From the NCBI GenBank assembly GCA_030674155.1, contig CM060334.1:36581060-36622205 (forward strand): a DNA stretch of 41,146 bases. The letters are read 5' to 3'. This document shows positions 31,389 through 41,146 of the stretch, one piece after another. Origin of the DNA: Stramonita haemastoma (Eukaryota > Mollusca > Gastropoda > Neogastropoda > Muricidae). Under the pieces are notes generated by a model, which saw only the letters and a program-made list of their open reading frames with translations, searched no databases and was not told where the DNA came from. How positions within the stretch are numbered: the stretch's first letter is position 1; each line of letters starts with the position of its first letter. A program made the translations under genes and the position numbers.

Positions 31389-31627
31389 CTCTTAACGACA
31401 CGAACCCCTTTAGGACACAGAAGAGGTGTCAGCTATGACACTTTGTGACTGCCTGCACATCCCCCGGCAGTGGTGTGCTGGGTGGAAGTGCCAGTCCTCA
31501 GATTGCCTGGCTGGGCCTGCCTGCACTGCAGTGAAAGTGTCTCTTCAAGGACATGCACCTAGAACCAGCCACACAAGCCCTGAATTATTAGGCCTTTAGC
31601 TCTGTCTTTTGTCTGTCAGCACGCACA
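31389..31627. other. Unique DNA, probably right end of repeat F
   Basis: CTCTTAACGACACGAACCCC follows the target duplication. A weak match to the right of repeat F copy 1 is plausible. No gene. Confidence 0.5.
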
Positions 31628-31643
31628 TGTGAGAGAGAGAGAG

Positions 31644-31720
<77 letters not shown>

Positions 31721-31776
31721 CTGTGTGTGTATGTGTGTGTGTGTGTGTGCGCGCGCGCGTGTGTGTGTACGTGTGT

Positions 31777-31821
<45 letters not shown>

Positions 31822-31862
31822 GCGTGCGTGTGCGTGTGTGCATTTGTCTGTGTGTCTGTGTA
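31628..31862. repeat. (GA)n-(TG)n microsatellite with CG blocks
   Basis: Short GA start, then (TG)n with GCGCGCG blocks at about 31711-31718 and 31749-31759. Confidence 0.95.
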
Positions 31863-31946
31863 GGGGTGGGGGCAGGTGGTAGATAATGGGTGAATGAAGA
31901 TGATATGTGCAAAAATTATTATTTTATTGACAATGGTAGTAGTGCT

Positions 31947-32007
31947 GCAGTAGTAGAAGAAGAAGAAGAAGAAGAAGAAGAAGAAGAAGAAGAAGAAGAA
32001 GAAGAAA

Positions 32008-32097
<90 letters not shown>
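31947..32097. repeat. (AGA)n then (TAG)n trinucleotide arrays
   Basis: About 20 uninterrupted AGA units change abruptly at about 32007 to about 30 uninterrupted TAG units. They lack the slips seen in most arrays here. Confidence 0.96.
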
Positions 32098-32098
<1 letters not shown>

Positions 32099-32287
32099 TG
32101 AGCAGAAATAGCCGTGGCATTAACAATACCCTTATCACCATTGCCATTAGGTAATATAAAAAGAAAACAGCAACTGCTGATGACCAAAACAGCAAAGCGA
32201 ATCCTTTTTCTTCATAGGTGACTCTGATACCTAACAGAAAGGTTTCCCACTACAGCTTCCCCGAATATTGATTGCTTTATGCTACAG

Positions 32288-32592
32288 GTAAAGGTAAGGT
32301 AAAGTAAAGGTGTCTCATAACCTATGTGGCCGTAGAGAAGCGAGGCATCAGAGACCTCAGCTTCTCCAGGGGCCAGCATATCGAGGACGGTGCCCATATC
32401 CTCTCCCTCGCTGCTTTACCTACCCTGACCCTAAAGAGGGCAGGTACCCATCTACAGCTGGGTGAACTGGGAGACTATACTGAAGCCAAGGAGCGCAAAC
32501 GGTCACCCATCCACTTGGTAACCACGCTCGATGCTGCTTAACCTTAGCTTGGGGAAAGCGAGTGCTCTGAACACTGAGCTATCCCGTCCCCG
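32288..32592 (-). mobile_element. tRNA/5S chimeric SINE, family B, intact with 9-bp TSD
   Basis: The minus strand reads GGGGACGGGATAGCTCAGTG, the 5S-like AAGGTTAAGCAGCATCGAGC and GGATGGGTGACCG, the body with GTAGATGGGTACCTGCCC, and the TATGAGACACC end followed by a (TTTACC)n-like tail. Direct repeat ATGCTACAG at 32279-32287 and 32593-32601. Confidence 0.9.
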
Positions 32593-32767
32593 ATGCTACA
32601 GAGCAATGCATGTTCGGAAACTGTAGTGGAAGTTTCAGATTACCTGCTCCAACACTGTAGCAAAAAATTATCTTCAAGGTTTTCCAAAGAACCACAAGTA
32701 AAGTCAAATCAAAAAGCACGTTAATCATCCAATAAATGGTAATGACAGTACTTACAAACACATCATT

Positions 32768-32770
32768 GAT

Positions 32771-32866
<96 letters not shown>
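32768..32866. repeat. (CA)n microsatellite, perfect
   Basis: About 98 bp of uninterrupted (CA)n. Confidence 0.97.
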
Positions 32867-32868
<2 letters not shown>

Positions 32869-32929
32869 ACGAAAGAGACACAAGAAAGCTGCGTTTCACA
32901 TTTTGTTTAAACATTCCAAAATAATTTTA

Positions 32930-33200
32930 CAGACGTGTATGTATTAAGCCTAAGCCTATACAACATGGCTGGTAAATGGGGGCCGACATTGCTTTGGCAA
33001 TGTAGACTTTCCCAAGTCCTACTCCTACCTCCACGTGGTACCACCTGGGGAAAGCTAACGGGAGAGGACTAATATTATCACAAGGCAATAGCAAACCACT
33101 GATGATATCAATCTCTTTGCCAAAAACTCGATCCACACATGTTGCAGGTAAAAAAGGAAAGACGGCCATAGAAACTGTTAACACTGAGACAGACATCAGG
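32930..33200. other. Possible retroelement 5' fragment
   Basis: CAAGGCAATAGCAAACCACT and TTTGCCAAAAACTCGATCC resemble stretches I associate with 5' regions of RTE/L2-type elements. This is memory of a pattern, not an alignment. The 89-codon minus frame here has no domain. Confidence 0.3.
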
Positions 33201-33349
33201 ATGGGACAGAGCTGGGGTGATACATGGGAGGGAGGGAGGGTGTGTGACTGGAGAAGAGACAGCTATGAGGACGATACCTAGGTACTGGATGGAGGCTGTC
33301 AGACACAGTCAGGTAGAGACTCCTTAGAAAAACAGTGATGAGGTTTTAG

Positions 33350-33823
33350 TGTAGGCGACCGGGTTTTTTTGGGTTTTTTGCCCATCATTATGGGGTAGCT
33401 GCATTCCGATTTTAGGGTGGATTTCTAAACATGACACCTGTGTGTGTGGGAGGGGGGGGGTGCGCGCGCGTGCGTGGTGTGTGTGTGTGTGTGTGTGTGC
33501 GTGCGTGCGTGCGTGTGTGTGTGTGTGTTTGTTGTTTCTTTTGTCATCTGTTCTTACCGGCACGAGCGCCTACTCTTTCGAAACGCAGAACGGGTTTTAA
33601 CGTGTGCGCAAGATATTCTGCGTGCGTGCGCACAACGGGGCCTAGGTTCATAGTCTCAACCAGTCTCTCAGGGAAAGTGGAGTCAGTACCCATGTTAACT
33701 CCAGGGGGGAAAATCCCCCTACAGCAGCAGGCCTCTCAGTGATGGCTCAAACCCAGGATTAAACCCGGGCTGTCAAATCGCGAGCGCCAAGTCCTAACCA
33801 CTAGGCTATCCCCCCACCCCACC
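33350..33823 (-). mobile_element. SINE family A, full length, R2 tail with an internal (TG)n array
   Basis: The minus strand reads GATAGCCTAGTGGTTAGGAC, a doubled B-box region (GGGTTTAATCCTGGGTTTGA), GGAGTTAACATGGGTACTGA, a diverged core with CCTAGGCCCC, and the R2 tail with CGGAATGCAGCTACCCC. On the plus strand a TG array (33441-33535) with GCGCGCG replaces the SINE's own short CA stretch. Confidence 0.87.
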
Positions 33824-33952
33824 CCCCAAAGCCCCCACTCCCATGGTTAAAATATGAGGTAAGAGTATAGGAGCGGACAGATGGATAGGAAATCTTGCCA
33901 AATGGTGCCCCCAGAGAGATGAGGGCTTGGGTTGGTAGAGTCTCATACCCCC

Positions 33953-33983
<31 letters not shown>

Positions 33984-34341
33984 ACACAAACACACGTAAA
34001 GGGCAGCTTCTGTAGTAGTGTAAGCACTAGACAGCTAGCAATCTTGAAAACACATAACTGAAGGACAAACTAGCTGCCCTAAGCAGGCACGTGCAACAAC
34101 GACAGGCCACTTAAGGCAATAAATAGTCTTTCGAAGACATTTTCTTGTGTGGGTTTTTTTTTTTTTTTTTTTACAATCTGCGCTGAGAAAATGAATGAAG
34201 TGTGCGTATGGCTGACAGGAGTTGATCAATTGATCAATTGATAGGCAAAGCAATGAATCTGTAAACAGGTTTACTGGGGGGGGGGGGGGGGGGTTCTGTT
34301 GGGTTTTTTATTCCCCTTAGGCGTTCATGGGAGATCTTATT
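33824..34341. other. Unique DNA with homopolymers
   Basis: C run plus short (CA)n at 33949-33989, T run at 34151-34172, G run near 34276-34293. No gene. Confidence 0.55.
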
Positions 34342-34640
34342 CAGCGAATGTGGAAGGGTGTCAGTTCTGATACACCGCCCTAGTGTCAATTACCACACTG
34401 CATTACAACATCTCTTTCTCTGTCTCTGTCTGTTTGTCTGTCTTCCAGTCTGTTTATCTGTTTGTCTCTCCCCCCCCCCCCCCCCCCCCCCTCTCTGTCT
34501 CTCTCAGCGAATTGAAGGTGTCAGTTCTGATACACGCCCTAGTGTCATTACCACACTGCATACAACATCTCTTTCTCTGTCTCTGTCTGTTGTCTTCTTT
34601 CAGTCTGTTTATCTGTTTTCTCCCCCCCCCCCCCGCTCTC
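34342..34640. repeat. 163-bp tandem duplication differing mainly by indels
   Basis: CAGCGAATTGAAGGTGTCAG at 34505 repeats CAGCGAATGTGGAAGGGTGT at 34342. Both units then contain CAGTTCTGATACAC, ACCACACTGCAT, ACATCTCTTTCTCTG and a C run. Most differences are single-base gains or losses. Confidence 0.9.
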
Positions 34641-34760
34641 TCTCTCTCTCTCCTATCCTCTCCTCTCCTCTCCTCTCTCCTCTCCATCTCTCTCTCCTCT
34701 CCTCTCTCTCCTCACTCTCTCTCTCTCCTCTCCTCTCTCTCTCTCTCTTCTATCTGTCTA
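34641..34760. repeat. (CT)n/(TCCTC)n array
   Basis: CT with regular TCCTC interruptions. Confidence 0.93.
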
Positions 34761-34819
34761 TCTCTTTTCTAAAAATGTCAAATTTGACCCAGGCAGATTC
34801 TTACAGTTCTTGTTTCTCA

Positions 34820-34931
<112 letters not shown>

Positions 34932-35735
34932 CAAAGTTGAGTGGAAACGGACTGCGAAGAATACAGTAATAAAGGTCCAGTCTCCAATAAAAGAAATACT
35001 ACCAAGCAATGCTAGAATCTCATGGACAGTTTACCACCAGTTACAGCAAACCTACGGACAGAAAGAAAGAGCCATCATAGATTCTGAGACACCCTTTTAG
35101 GAAGCAATTAAAGAATGTAACCATGTAAAGCAGCCTCTTCTCTTACGCTCTTGCTTTTGTTATTTGTTTTTGTTTGGGGGCGGGGGGGGGGGTTGGTATT
35201 TTTGTTTTTGTTTTAATTTGTTTTTCGGAGGGGGGGGGTGCATTTTCGAGTCTTTTTCTCGATATTTCGTTTTTATTGCAGGCATTAAGATAAAGATTCA
35301 AAAAATTACTGCTTCCTTTATTAGTTTTTTCGTCATTCTGGTTTGAAACATACAGGCAGTTTGGCCACATGAACTCAGAAAGACTTTTTTCTCGAATGCT
35401 CTTCCATTCTTAAATCAATGGCTTCCATTATTGAGACATTGCTTGGTTGTCAATGGCACAGAAGCGAACATGAAAATGTCACCAGAAACTTCATGTTGTC
35501 GAGTGTAGATGGGAAGGGAAGACATTTCATCTGTGGGTACAGGAGAGAAGGCGACAGGCAGCTTCCCCAAAATGTCAGTTTGTCAAAAAAAGAACCCTCG
35601 TGTAACAACGTTGCTATTTTGGGTTTTTTGCTGTTGTTGTTGTTGCTCTTGTGGTGGTGTTGTTGTTTTTTGTTTTATGGTCGATATCAATCAGCTAATG
35701 GAGCTTTAAGGTTAAGCGGGCTTCCTGTGTTCTGG
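34932..35735. other. Unique DNA with G and T runs
   Basis: Frames at 35418-35747 (109 codons) include a low-complexity leucine and cysteine run and no recognisable domain. No element found. Confidence 0.5.
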
Positions 35736-35800
35736 TGGTGGTGGTGATGGTGGTGGTGATGGTGATGGTGGTGGTGATGGTGGTGGTGATGGTGGTGTTT
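35736..35800. repeat. (GGTGAT)n / (GGT)n array
   Basis: GGTGGTGATGGTGGTGGTGA-type hexamer and nonamer repetition. Confidence 0.92.
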
Positions 35801-36723
35801 TCTATGTTTTTCTTTTGCCCATAAACGCTACAGAAATCCAGTATGGTTGACTTTTTTTTGGTTTGTTTAGTGTTTTTTGTTGTTGTTTTGTTTTTGTTTT
35901 CTTTTTTTTTTGGGGGGGGGATTGATATGTTTTTTGAAGTGGATTTTTTTTTCCTGTTTGGTTCGTGTTTTTGCTCATGTTCTTTTTCTTTGGTATGAAT
36001 TTCGGCTAGGACTGTGTTTTTCTGATGTTGTTTACAATCCACTAGATCATAGAGGCCACATCAAGGTTCTTTAATGTTATTGCCGGACGAATTTGGTAAG
36101 GTTGGACTGTTGCAGAAGAAGCAGAGTGTATGTGAAATACTGACAGGATGATTTGTCACTTTTTATGCCTGCTTTCTTCCTTTTATTTTCCAAACATATT
36201 TTTATTTGTAAAACAGAAGTCTTTGGGTTTGGTTGGGGGGGGTTTCAGGAGAAATGGATTATAGATAAATGGAAATTGACGCGTGTCTCCCAAAATAGAT
36301 TGATATACTTACAGCAATGCTGAAAATTTAAAGAAACCCGTATCAAAACCAAATAAACATCACAAGAAAGGAAAATTCTATTCAAATCAAAGAAGCAATC
36401 GTTTTAGTAAGCTTCAAAATGCATTATTTGAAAAATTGTTTTCCTCTTTTTTTTTTAATAGTAATGATCTATAACTTCAAATACACGAAGATAAATATTT
36501 AAAAATATCTTATTGTGCAGTCATAAGGGCAGTTGTTTTGTATTATGTGTAGACCTTGTAACAGCACTTATGTGTGTCTTAATCATCTTATATGCAAGTG
36601 GCAGAGGGAGGTGTTTGTTTTTGGTGTGTTTTTTTATGTGACCAGTTTGGATAAAGAAAGCAGCATTCTGCTTTAGACATGTATAGGTTGTTTGCCTACA
36701 TTGAGCTTAACATTATATTATAA
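35801..36723. other. Unique DNA
   Basis: T-rich to 36000 and then AT-rich. No gene or element recognised. Confidence 0.5.
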
Positions 36724-37063
36724 GGGACGGGATAGCCTGGTGGTCAGAGTGATGCGCTCGTGATCTGTTGACCCGGGTTTGAATCTCGTTCAAAAGTATT
36801 TTTCCTCTGGAGTTAACATCAGTGTCGGTTCCACTCCTCCAAGGAGGTCCTTTGGATAAAACTGTAAACCGAGGTCCCGTGTGTGAACGCACGCAGAACA
36901 TCTTGCGCACACGTTATAACCTGTTCCCCTTTTCGGAAGAGTAGGCCATTATGTGCCGGTGGGAATGGAGGACCAAATTTACAATATTGCATGCACACGG
37001 GTACTGAATGCAAAAAAAAAGCACATAACTGCTTATTCCATTCTCCTCGAGACAAAAAAAAAA
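36724..37063 (+). mobile_element. SINE family A, full length, R1 tail
   Basis: Head GACGGGATAGCCTGGTGGTC with B-box-like GGGTTTGAATC, GGAGTTAACATCAGTGTCGG, core with AAACTGTAAACCGAGGTCCC, CTTTTCGGAAGAGTAGGCC and the R1 end. Confidence 0.92.
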
Positions 37064-37107
37064 ATTTTAACAATAATCATGAAATTATCAAAACGTAATT
37101 TTAGTTT

Positions 37108-37490
37108 TTCGTTCCTCGGCTAGAGCTCAGAGGTTTACCAATGATGAGATTTTTCGCGTAAGTGACCACCACGCCCCCCCCCCCCCCCCCCCTCCCAACA
37201 TTCAAGTAGCTGCATTCCGACTTCGGGGACATAGTTGGGAATCAAACCTATCATTGTTGCCAGGACAGTCGGGGGTACCTCAGTCCTCTTTCTCATTTTC
37301 CGCTGTCATGGGTTCTTTTTCGCGTGCACAAGCCCGTAAACACACGGGTCCTACTGGTTTAGAGTCTCCTCCGAAAGACTTGACATTCAGTTCGATTTTT
37401 CCTTCAAAGTGGGAGTCTGGGTGGTGGCTCGAACGCGTGTCGTCAGATCATAAACACAAGGTGTTAACCACTAGGCTACCCCGATCCCCC
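37108..37490 (-). mobile_element. SINE family A, diverged, R2 tail
   Basis: The minus strand has GGGGTAGCCTAGTGGTTAAC, a degenerate head, ATCGAACTGAATGTCAAGTC (shared with the second-head variant at 3644), a decayed core and an R2 tail with CCCCGAAGTCGGAATGCAGC and CTCTAGCCGAGGAACG. It includes a ~70-bp segment around 37230-37300 not seen elsewhere. Confidence 0.83.
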
Positions 37491-37937
37491 AAATCTTCTG
37501 CACATAATTACAGTCTAGTCAAAAACACTTTAATCAACCCCTGAAGGGCAATTACAATTATAAGAGTTTTAGTTCTGTTCTTTTTTTCCTATTTGTATGC
37601 TATATTCAGTTTTTCTTGCTTGTTTTGGTTTTTTTTTTTTTTAACTTGAGTCTGCTTTGCCAAACTGGGGTTGTTTTTGTTTTTTAAACCCGTATTGTTT
37701 ATAACGCAGCAGACCAAGAAGTGATATGATCAGCGCTGGATCTGAATATCCCGTTATTTTATGAGGAAGTTTAGAGAATTGCATTGTCAGGAAAAGAGCA
37801 CAGAGTTCATGAAATACTGATATAGCGTGGTTGGTAAAGTTGGGTTTTTTTCTTTACCACTCTCTTCTTATCATTTCCTTGTTTGCAGCTCTTTTTTTAT
37901 TATTATTCTATGAAGAAGATTAGGGGAATTTGTTTTT
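37491..37937. other. T-rich unique DNA
   Basis: No feature recognised. Confidence 0.5.
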
Positions 37938-38085
37938 TTTCGTTCCTCAGTTTGAGTTCCCAGATTCAACCCTTGAAGAAATGTTTATGCATGTGGCTGG
38001 GGAAGGGGGGGGGGGTGGCCACCATTACGGCAGCTACATTCCGACTTCAGGGATGATGTCTAAACACGACACCAGTGTACATGTT
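37938..38085 (-). mobile_element. SINE family A, R2 tail fragment
   Basis: TTCGTTCCTCAG start, CAGCTACATTCCGACTTCAG and TCTAAACACGACACCAGTGT on the plus strand. It ends where a family C SINE begins. Confidence 0.82.
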
Positions 38086-38089
38086 GTTG

Positions 38090-38525
38090 TTAGGTGGATC
38101 GGCGGTCTAGAATATAGCGCACCTGCCTAGAAAGCGAACACTCCAGCTGGTTTCAAAGTGTGTGGTGGTTCGATCCCTGTTTATGTTTATGCCCCAAACT
38201 TTTTTCCCCATCCACTATACCGTGAGTGGTGGTCCTCGTGCTAGTCTTTCGGATGAGATGATAAACCGAGGTAACGTGTGTTACACATCATTATTATTTA
38301 GCGCATGTAAAAGAACCCGCGGCAACAAGGGAGTTGTCCCTGGAAAACTTATGTAGAAAAAAGGCAAATCTGATTGGGAAACAAATACAGTTGCAAACAG
38401 GAAAAGAAAAACAATCATGGGTGGCGCTGCTCTTGTGGCTACAACGCTTTCCCCGAGGAGAGCATCCCGAATTTGACGCAGAGAAATCTGCCGTGACTTA
38501 GCGTGATATATAATACAATGCAATA
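38090..38525 (+). mobile_element. SINE family C, full length
   Basis: Head with GTGGATCGGCGGTCTAGA and B-box-like GGTTCGATCCC, GTGAGTGGTGGTC, core CTTTCGGATGAGATGATAAA, AGCGCATGTAAAAGAACCC, GGCAACAAGGGAGTTGTCCC, ATGGGTGGCGCTG, and the end CAGAGAAATCTGCCGTGA plus ACAATGCAATACAG. This is the reference copy for family C. Confidence 0.91.
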
Positions 38526-38536
38526 CAGTACAGAAC

Positions 38537-38865
<329 letters not shown>

Positions 38866-39069
38866 ATGTTTTTTCTTTCTTTCCATCAACATCAGTCAGC
38901 TAGCTCATGGCGGTGTTAGCTGAAGATGGTGCGGGTAGCTTTCTTTGACATAGGAGGTGAGAGTGTGTTAGTGGTCATAATCCAAGGGAACCCGGCATGG
39001 CTTGTAATTTTTCTTTACTTTTCCTCCTCTTATTTGGCCATTGGTTTGCTTGCTTGCTTGCTTGTTTTT
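38866..39069. other. Unique DNA
   Basis: A short (CTTG)n tract near 39048-39064. No gene. Confidence 0.5.
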
Positions 39070-39100
39070 GGTTTCTTTGGCTTGGGTATGTTTTAGAATA

Positions 39101-39365
39101 GGGGACGTGCTAGCTCAGTAGTCAGAGCACTCGCTTCCCCCCAGCCAAGGTTAAGCAGCATCGAGCGTGGTTACCAACTGGATGGGTGACCGTTTGCGCG
39201 CCTTGGCTTCTGTACAGTCCCCCAGTTCACCCAGCTGTAAATGGGTACCTGCCCTCTTTAGGTTCAGGGAAGGTAAAGCAGCGAGGGAGTGGAGATGGGC
39301 GCCGCCTCCAATACACTGGCCCCGAGAGAAGCTGAGGTCTCTGACGCCTCGCTCCCCTACGACAA
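39101..39365 (+). mobile_element. tRNA/5S chimeric SINE, family B, 3'-shortened
   Basis: Plus-strand copy. tRNA-like A box TAGCTCAGTAG (39111-39121); 5S-like block 39147-39196 with AAGGTTAAGCAGCATCGAGC, TGGTTA and GGATGGGTGACCG; body with AAATGGGTACCTGCCC. It stops at CTCCCCTACGACAAC, lacking the usual TATGGGACACC end. A 29-bp imperfect direct repeat (25 of 29 identical) flanks it at 39070-39098 and 39385-39413. Confidence 0.88.
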
Positions 39366-39454
39366 CATTTTGCTAGTTAAGTTTGGTTTCTTTGGCTTTT
39401 TTATGCTTTAGAAACAGTGCTCCCTTGTATATTGTCCCTCCCCCCTGCAGATCA

Positions 39455-39830
39455 TAAACGGAATGGCCCGGTGGTAAGAACGTTGCGTTCGCAGTTTAAC
39501 GGCCAGGAATTGAGTCCATGTTCGACCCACGGACCGAAATGCCCCTCCAAGGGATTTTTTTTTCCCCTGGAGTTAACATTAGTGCCGATTCCACACACAC
39601 ACCCCCCCCCCCTCCCCGAAAGTTCTGTGGATTGAGATTATAAACTGAGGTCCCGCGTGTGAACACATACAGAACATCTTGCTCACACGTTAAAACCCGT
39701 TCCACCTTTCGACAGTAGGCTATTGTGTTCCGGTGGGAACGGGTGACAACATTTACAAAATTGCATGTACACAGGGACAGGATATAAAAAAGCACAAGTG
39801 CCTGTCCTGTTCTCCTTGGAATAAAAAAAA
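39455..39830 (+). mobile_element. SINE family A, full length, R1 tail
   Basis: Head GGAATGGCCCGGTGGTAAGA, GGAGTTAACATTAGTGCCGA, a C run, core GAGATTATAAACTGAGGTCC, TTCCGGTGGGAACGGGTGAC and a decayed R1 end. An older copy. Confidence 0.9.
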
Positions 39831-40217
39831 GGAATAAAATGCAAGTGAGACCCGCGCTTGCCAGACTTTATGAGGAAATTTGGAAGATTGTGTTGTCAGG
39901 AAAATAGCAAAGATGACATCACATCACCAACAATATAGCCCACATTAGGAAGATTGCATTGCCGCACAAACTGCAATCAGAGCATGATACAAAGAAAATG
40001 GCCTGGATGCTTTTTATTTTGCTGTGTATTTTTCTTCAGCTTTTTTCTTTTAAAGAAAGCGTTTGGTTTTTTGGTTTATAATATCCAACCTTGCATCTTT
40101 ATTCAACATCAGATGATGAATAAAAACCAATCAAATGTAAACTGCCATTATAGTAATAAAATGTCACAAATGAATATTCAAATTCTAAATGCTAATTCAA
40201 GCTATAGTAGCCTTAAT
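39831..40217. other. AT-rich unique DNA
   Basis: No gene or element recognised. Confidence 0.5.
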
Positions 40218-40292
40218 GGTAGGTAAAAACGGCTGCGTACAAAAATTCTCACCATTTAATGACCCTCAGAGCTCTAGCTGAGGAATGAAGAA
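40218..40292 (+). mobile_element. SINE family A, R2 3'-terminal fragment
   Basis: GGTAAAAACGGCTGCGTACA, AAATTCTCACCATTTAATGA and CAGAGCTCTAGCTGAGGAAT match the R2 end. Confidence 0.75.
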
Positions 40293-40602
40293 ATATTTAG
40301 AAGTCAGTTCTCTTAGTGATTATGGTAGCAATAAAACTATGACAAAGAGACTGAACAATTATCGCCTTGCAAAGAATCTACGGCTGTGCTTGAAAGCATG
40401 CTTGAGAGAAAGGCAGTTTCTTCAAATCGATTTGTCAAAGTTTCATCGGTCCCCAAAGCAATACTTAATGATGGATGTTAATCACCTCATAGTGTTATAA
40501 AGTAAAGCAGGTTCGCCAATGTCTGTATCCACAAACCGTAGAACTCTAGCATGGCTTAGGTTTTATTTTGTCGCTCTTCTTTTCTCCGTGTTTACTAATT
40601 TC

Positions 40603-40604
<2 letters not shown>
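40293..40604. other. Unique DNA
   Basis: A 71-codon frame at 40285-40500 starts inside the SINE end and has no recognisable domain. Confidence 0.5.
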
Positions 40605-40673
<69 letters not shown>

Positions 40674-40793
40674 TGTGTCTGTGTCTGTGTCTGTGTCTGT
40701 GTGGTGGTGTGTGTGTGTGCATGTGCGTGTGTGTCTGTGTGTGTGTGTGTCTGTGTGTCTGTGTGTGTGTGTCTCTGTGTGTGTGTCCGCATG

Positions 40794-40837
<44 letters not shown>

Positions 40838-40955
40838 CTTGCGTGCGTGCGTGCGCGCGTGTGTGTGTATGTGTGTGTTTGTGTGTGTCAGTCTGCCTGT
40901 CTATCTTTCTGTCTGCATGTCTGTCTGTCTCTGTCTGTCTCTCTGTCTGTAAGTT
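40605..40955. repeat. (TG)n, (TGTC)n and (CTGC)n compound array
   Basis: (TG)n to about 40670, (TGTGTC)n to about 40702, mixed TG, then (CTGC)n of about 12 units at 40791-40838 and a TCTG-rich end. Confidence 0.95.
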
Positions 40956-41044
40956 ACGAGCATTGGTTTCGTGCAAGTAAACGCATAGTATCTTGTTGTA
41001 GGCTAGCCCCTACCCTGCCATGTGATGCCATCATTCCATTCCAT

Positions 41045-41146
41045 TCCATCTCTGTCTGTCTCTCTGTCTGTCTCTCTCTGTGTGTCTGTCTGTCTGTCTC
41101 TCTGTCTGTTTGTCTGCCTGCCTATCTCTCTGTCTACCTGTGTCTA
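41045..41146. repeat. (CTGT/CTCT)n array at window end
   Basis: CTGTCTGTCTCTCTGTCTG-type repetition running off the right edge. Confidence 0.9.

Noticed and set aside
32930..33200. LINE 5' region
   Set aside because: Resemblance rests on remembered short stretches; no coding motif seen, so only a low-confidence note is given.
39147..39196. 5S rRNA gene
   Set aside because: Only the internal promoter-like stretch is present, with substitutions and a tRNA-like 5' part; it is part of a repeated SINE.

Overview
The window looks like a non-coding, repeat-saturated stretch of a nuclear genome from a metazoan. A marine or freshwater invertebrate, most probably a mollusc, is my best guess. That is an inference from dense tRNA-derived SINEs, RTE-like and L1/Tx1-like LINE debris, and very long di- and tetranucleotide arrays; no gene fixes the taxon. 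I found no convincing host protein-coding exon, tRNA, rRNA or ncRNA gene. Nearly all long open frames are translations of (GA)n, (CA)n, (CATA)n or (CAGA)n arrays. A run of exactly 100 N (18547-18646) marks an assembly gap.

Three layers make up the window. (1) Simple sequence: dozens of arrays totalling several kilobases, including a 43-bp satellite running off the left edge (1-408), a ~480-bp (CATA)n array (10459-10934), (TG)n/(CA)n and (GA)n/(CT)n arrays of 100-350 bp, and trinucleotide arrays at 25191-25605 and 31947-32097. (2) SINEs: about 35 copies or fragments. I sort them into family A (tRNA-like head, shared core, alternative 3' tails called R1, R2 and R3), family B (tRNA-like 5' part fused to a 5S rRNA-like segment), family C (another tRNA-like head sharing the core with A but with its own 3' body) and family D (one tRNA-headed copy). 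Two short unnamed dispersed repeats, E and F, also recur. (3) LINE debris: three 5'-truncated copies of an RTE-like reverse-transcriptase C-terminus (2959-3277, 21970-22345, 38729-38865) and one L1/Tx1-like 3' end with poly(A) and a 16-bp target-site duplication (30168-31372).

Layout: 1-4522 holds the satellite and a cluster of nested SINE and LINE insertions; 4523-11110 is mostly microsatellite with SINEs between; 11300-15800 holds SINEs and repeat E; 15800-18500 has two tRNA/5S SINEs, one nested in a family A copy; 18547-21740 is the gap plus CT, CA and TATG arrays; 21970-25605 has an RTE relic, two SINEs and CT and trinucleotide arrays; 25606-29740 is fairly unique DNA with three SINEs; 29740-31450 is a stack of repeat F, an inverted SINE dimer and the L1/Tx1-like insertion; 31600-41146 is SINEs, an RTE relic next to a (CTGT)n array, and microsatellites.

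Nothing here works as an operon or pathway. The interest lies in how the elements are built: a 5S/tRNA chimeric SINE with target-site duplications, cores, heads and tails exchanged between SINE families, microsatellites that begin inside or at the ends of retroelements, and insertion order readable from duplications. Single-base slips inside arrays suggest that base-level accuracy is imperfect.
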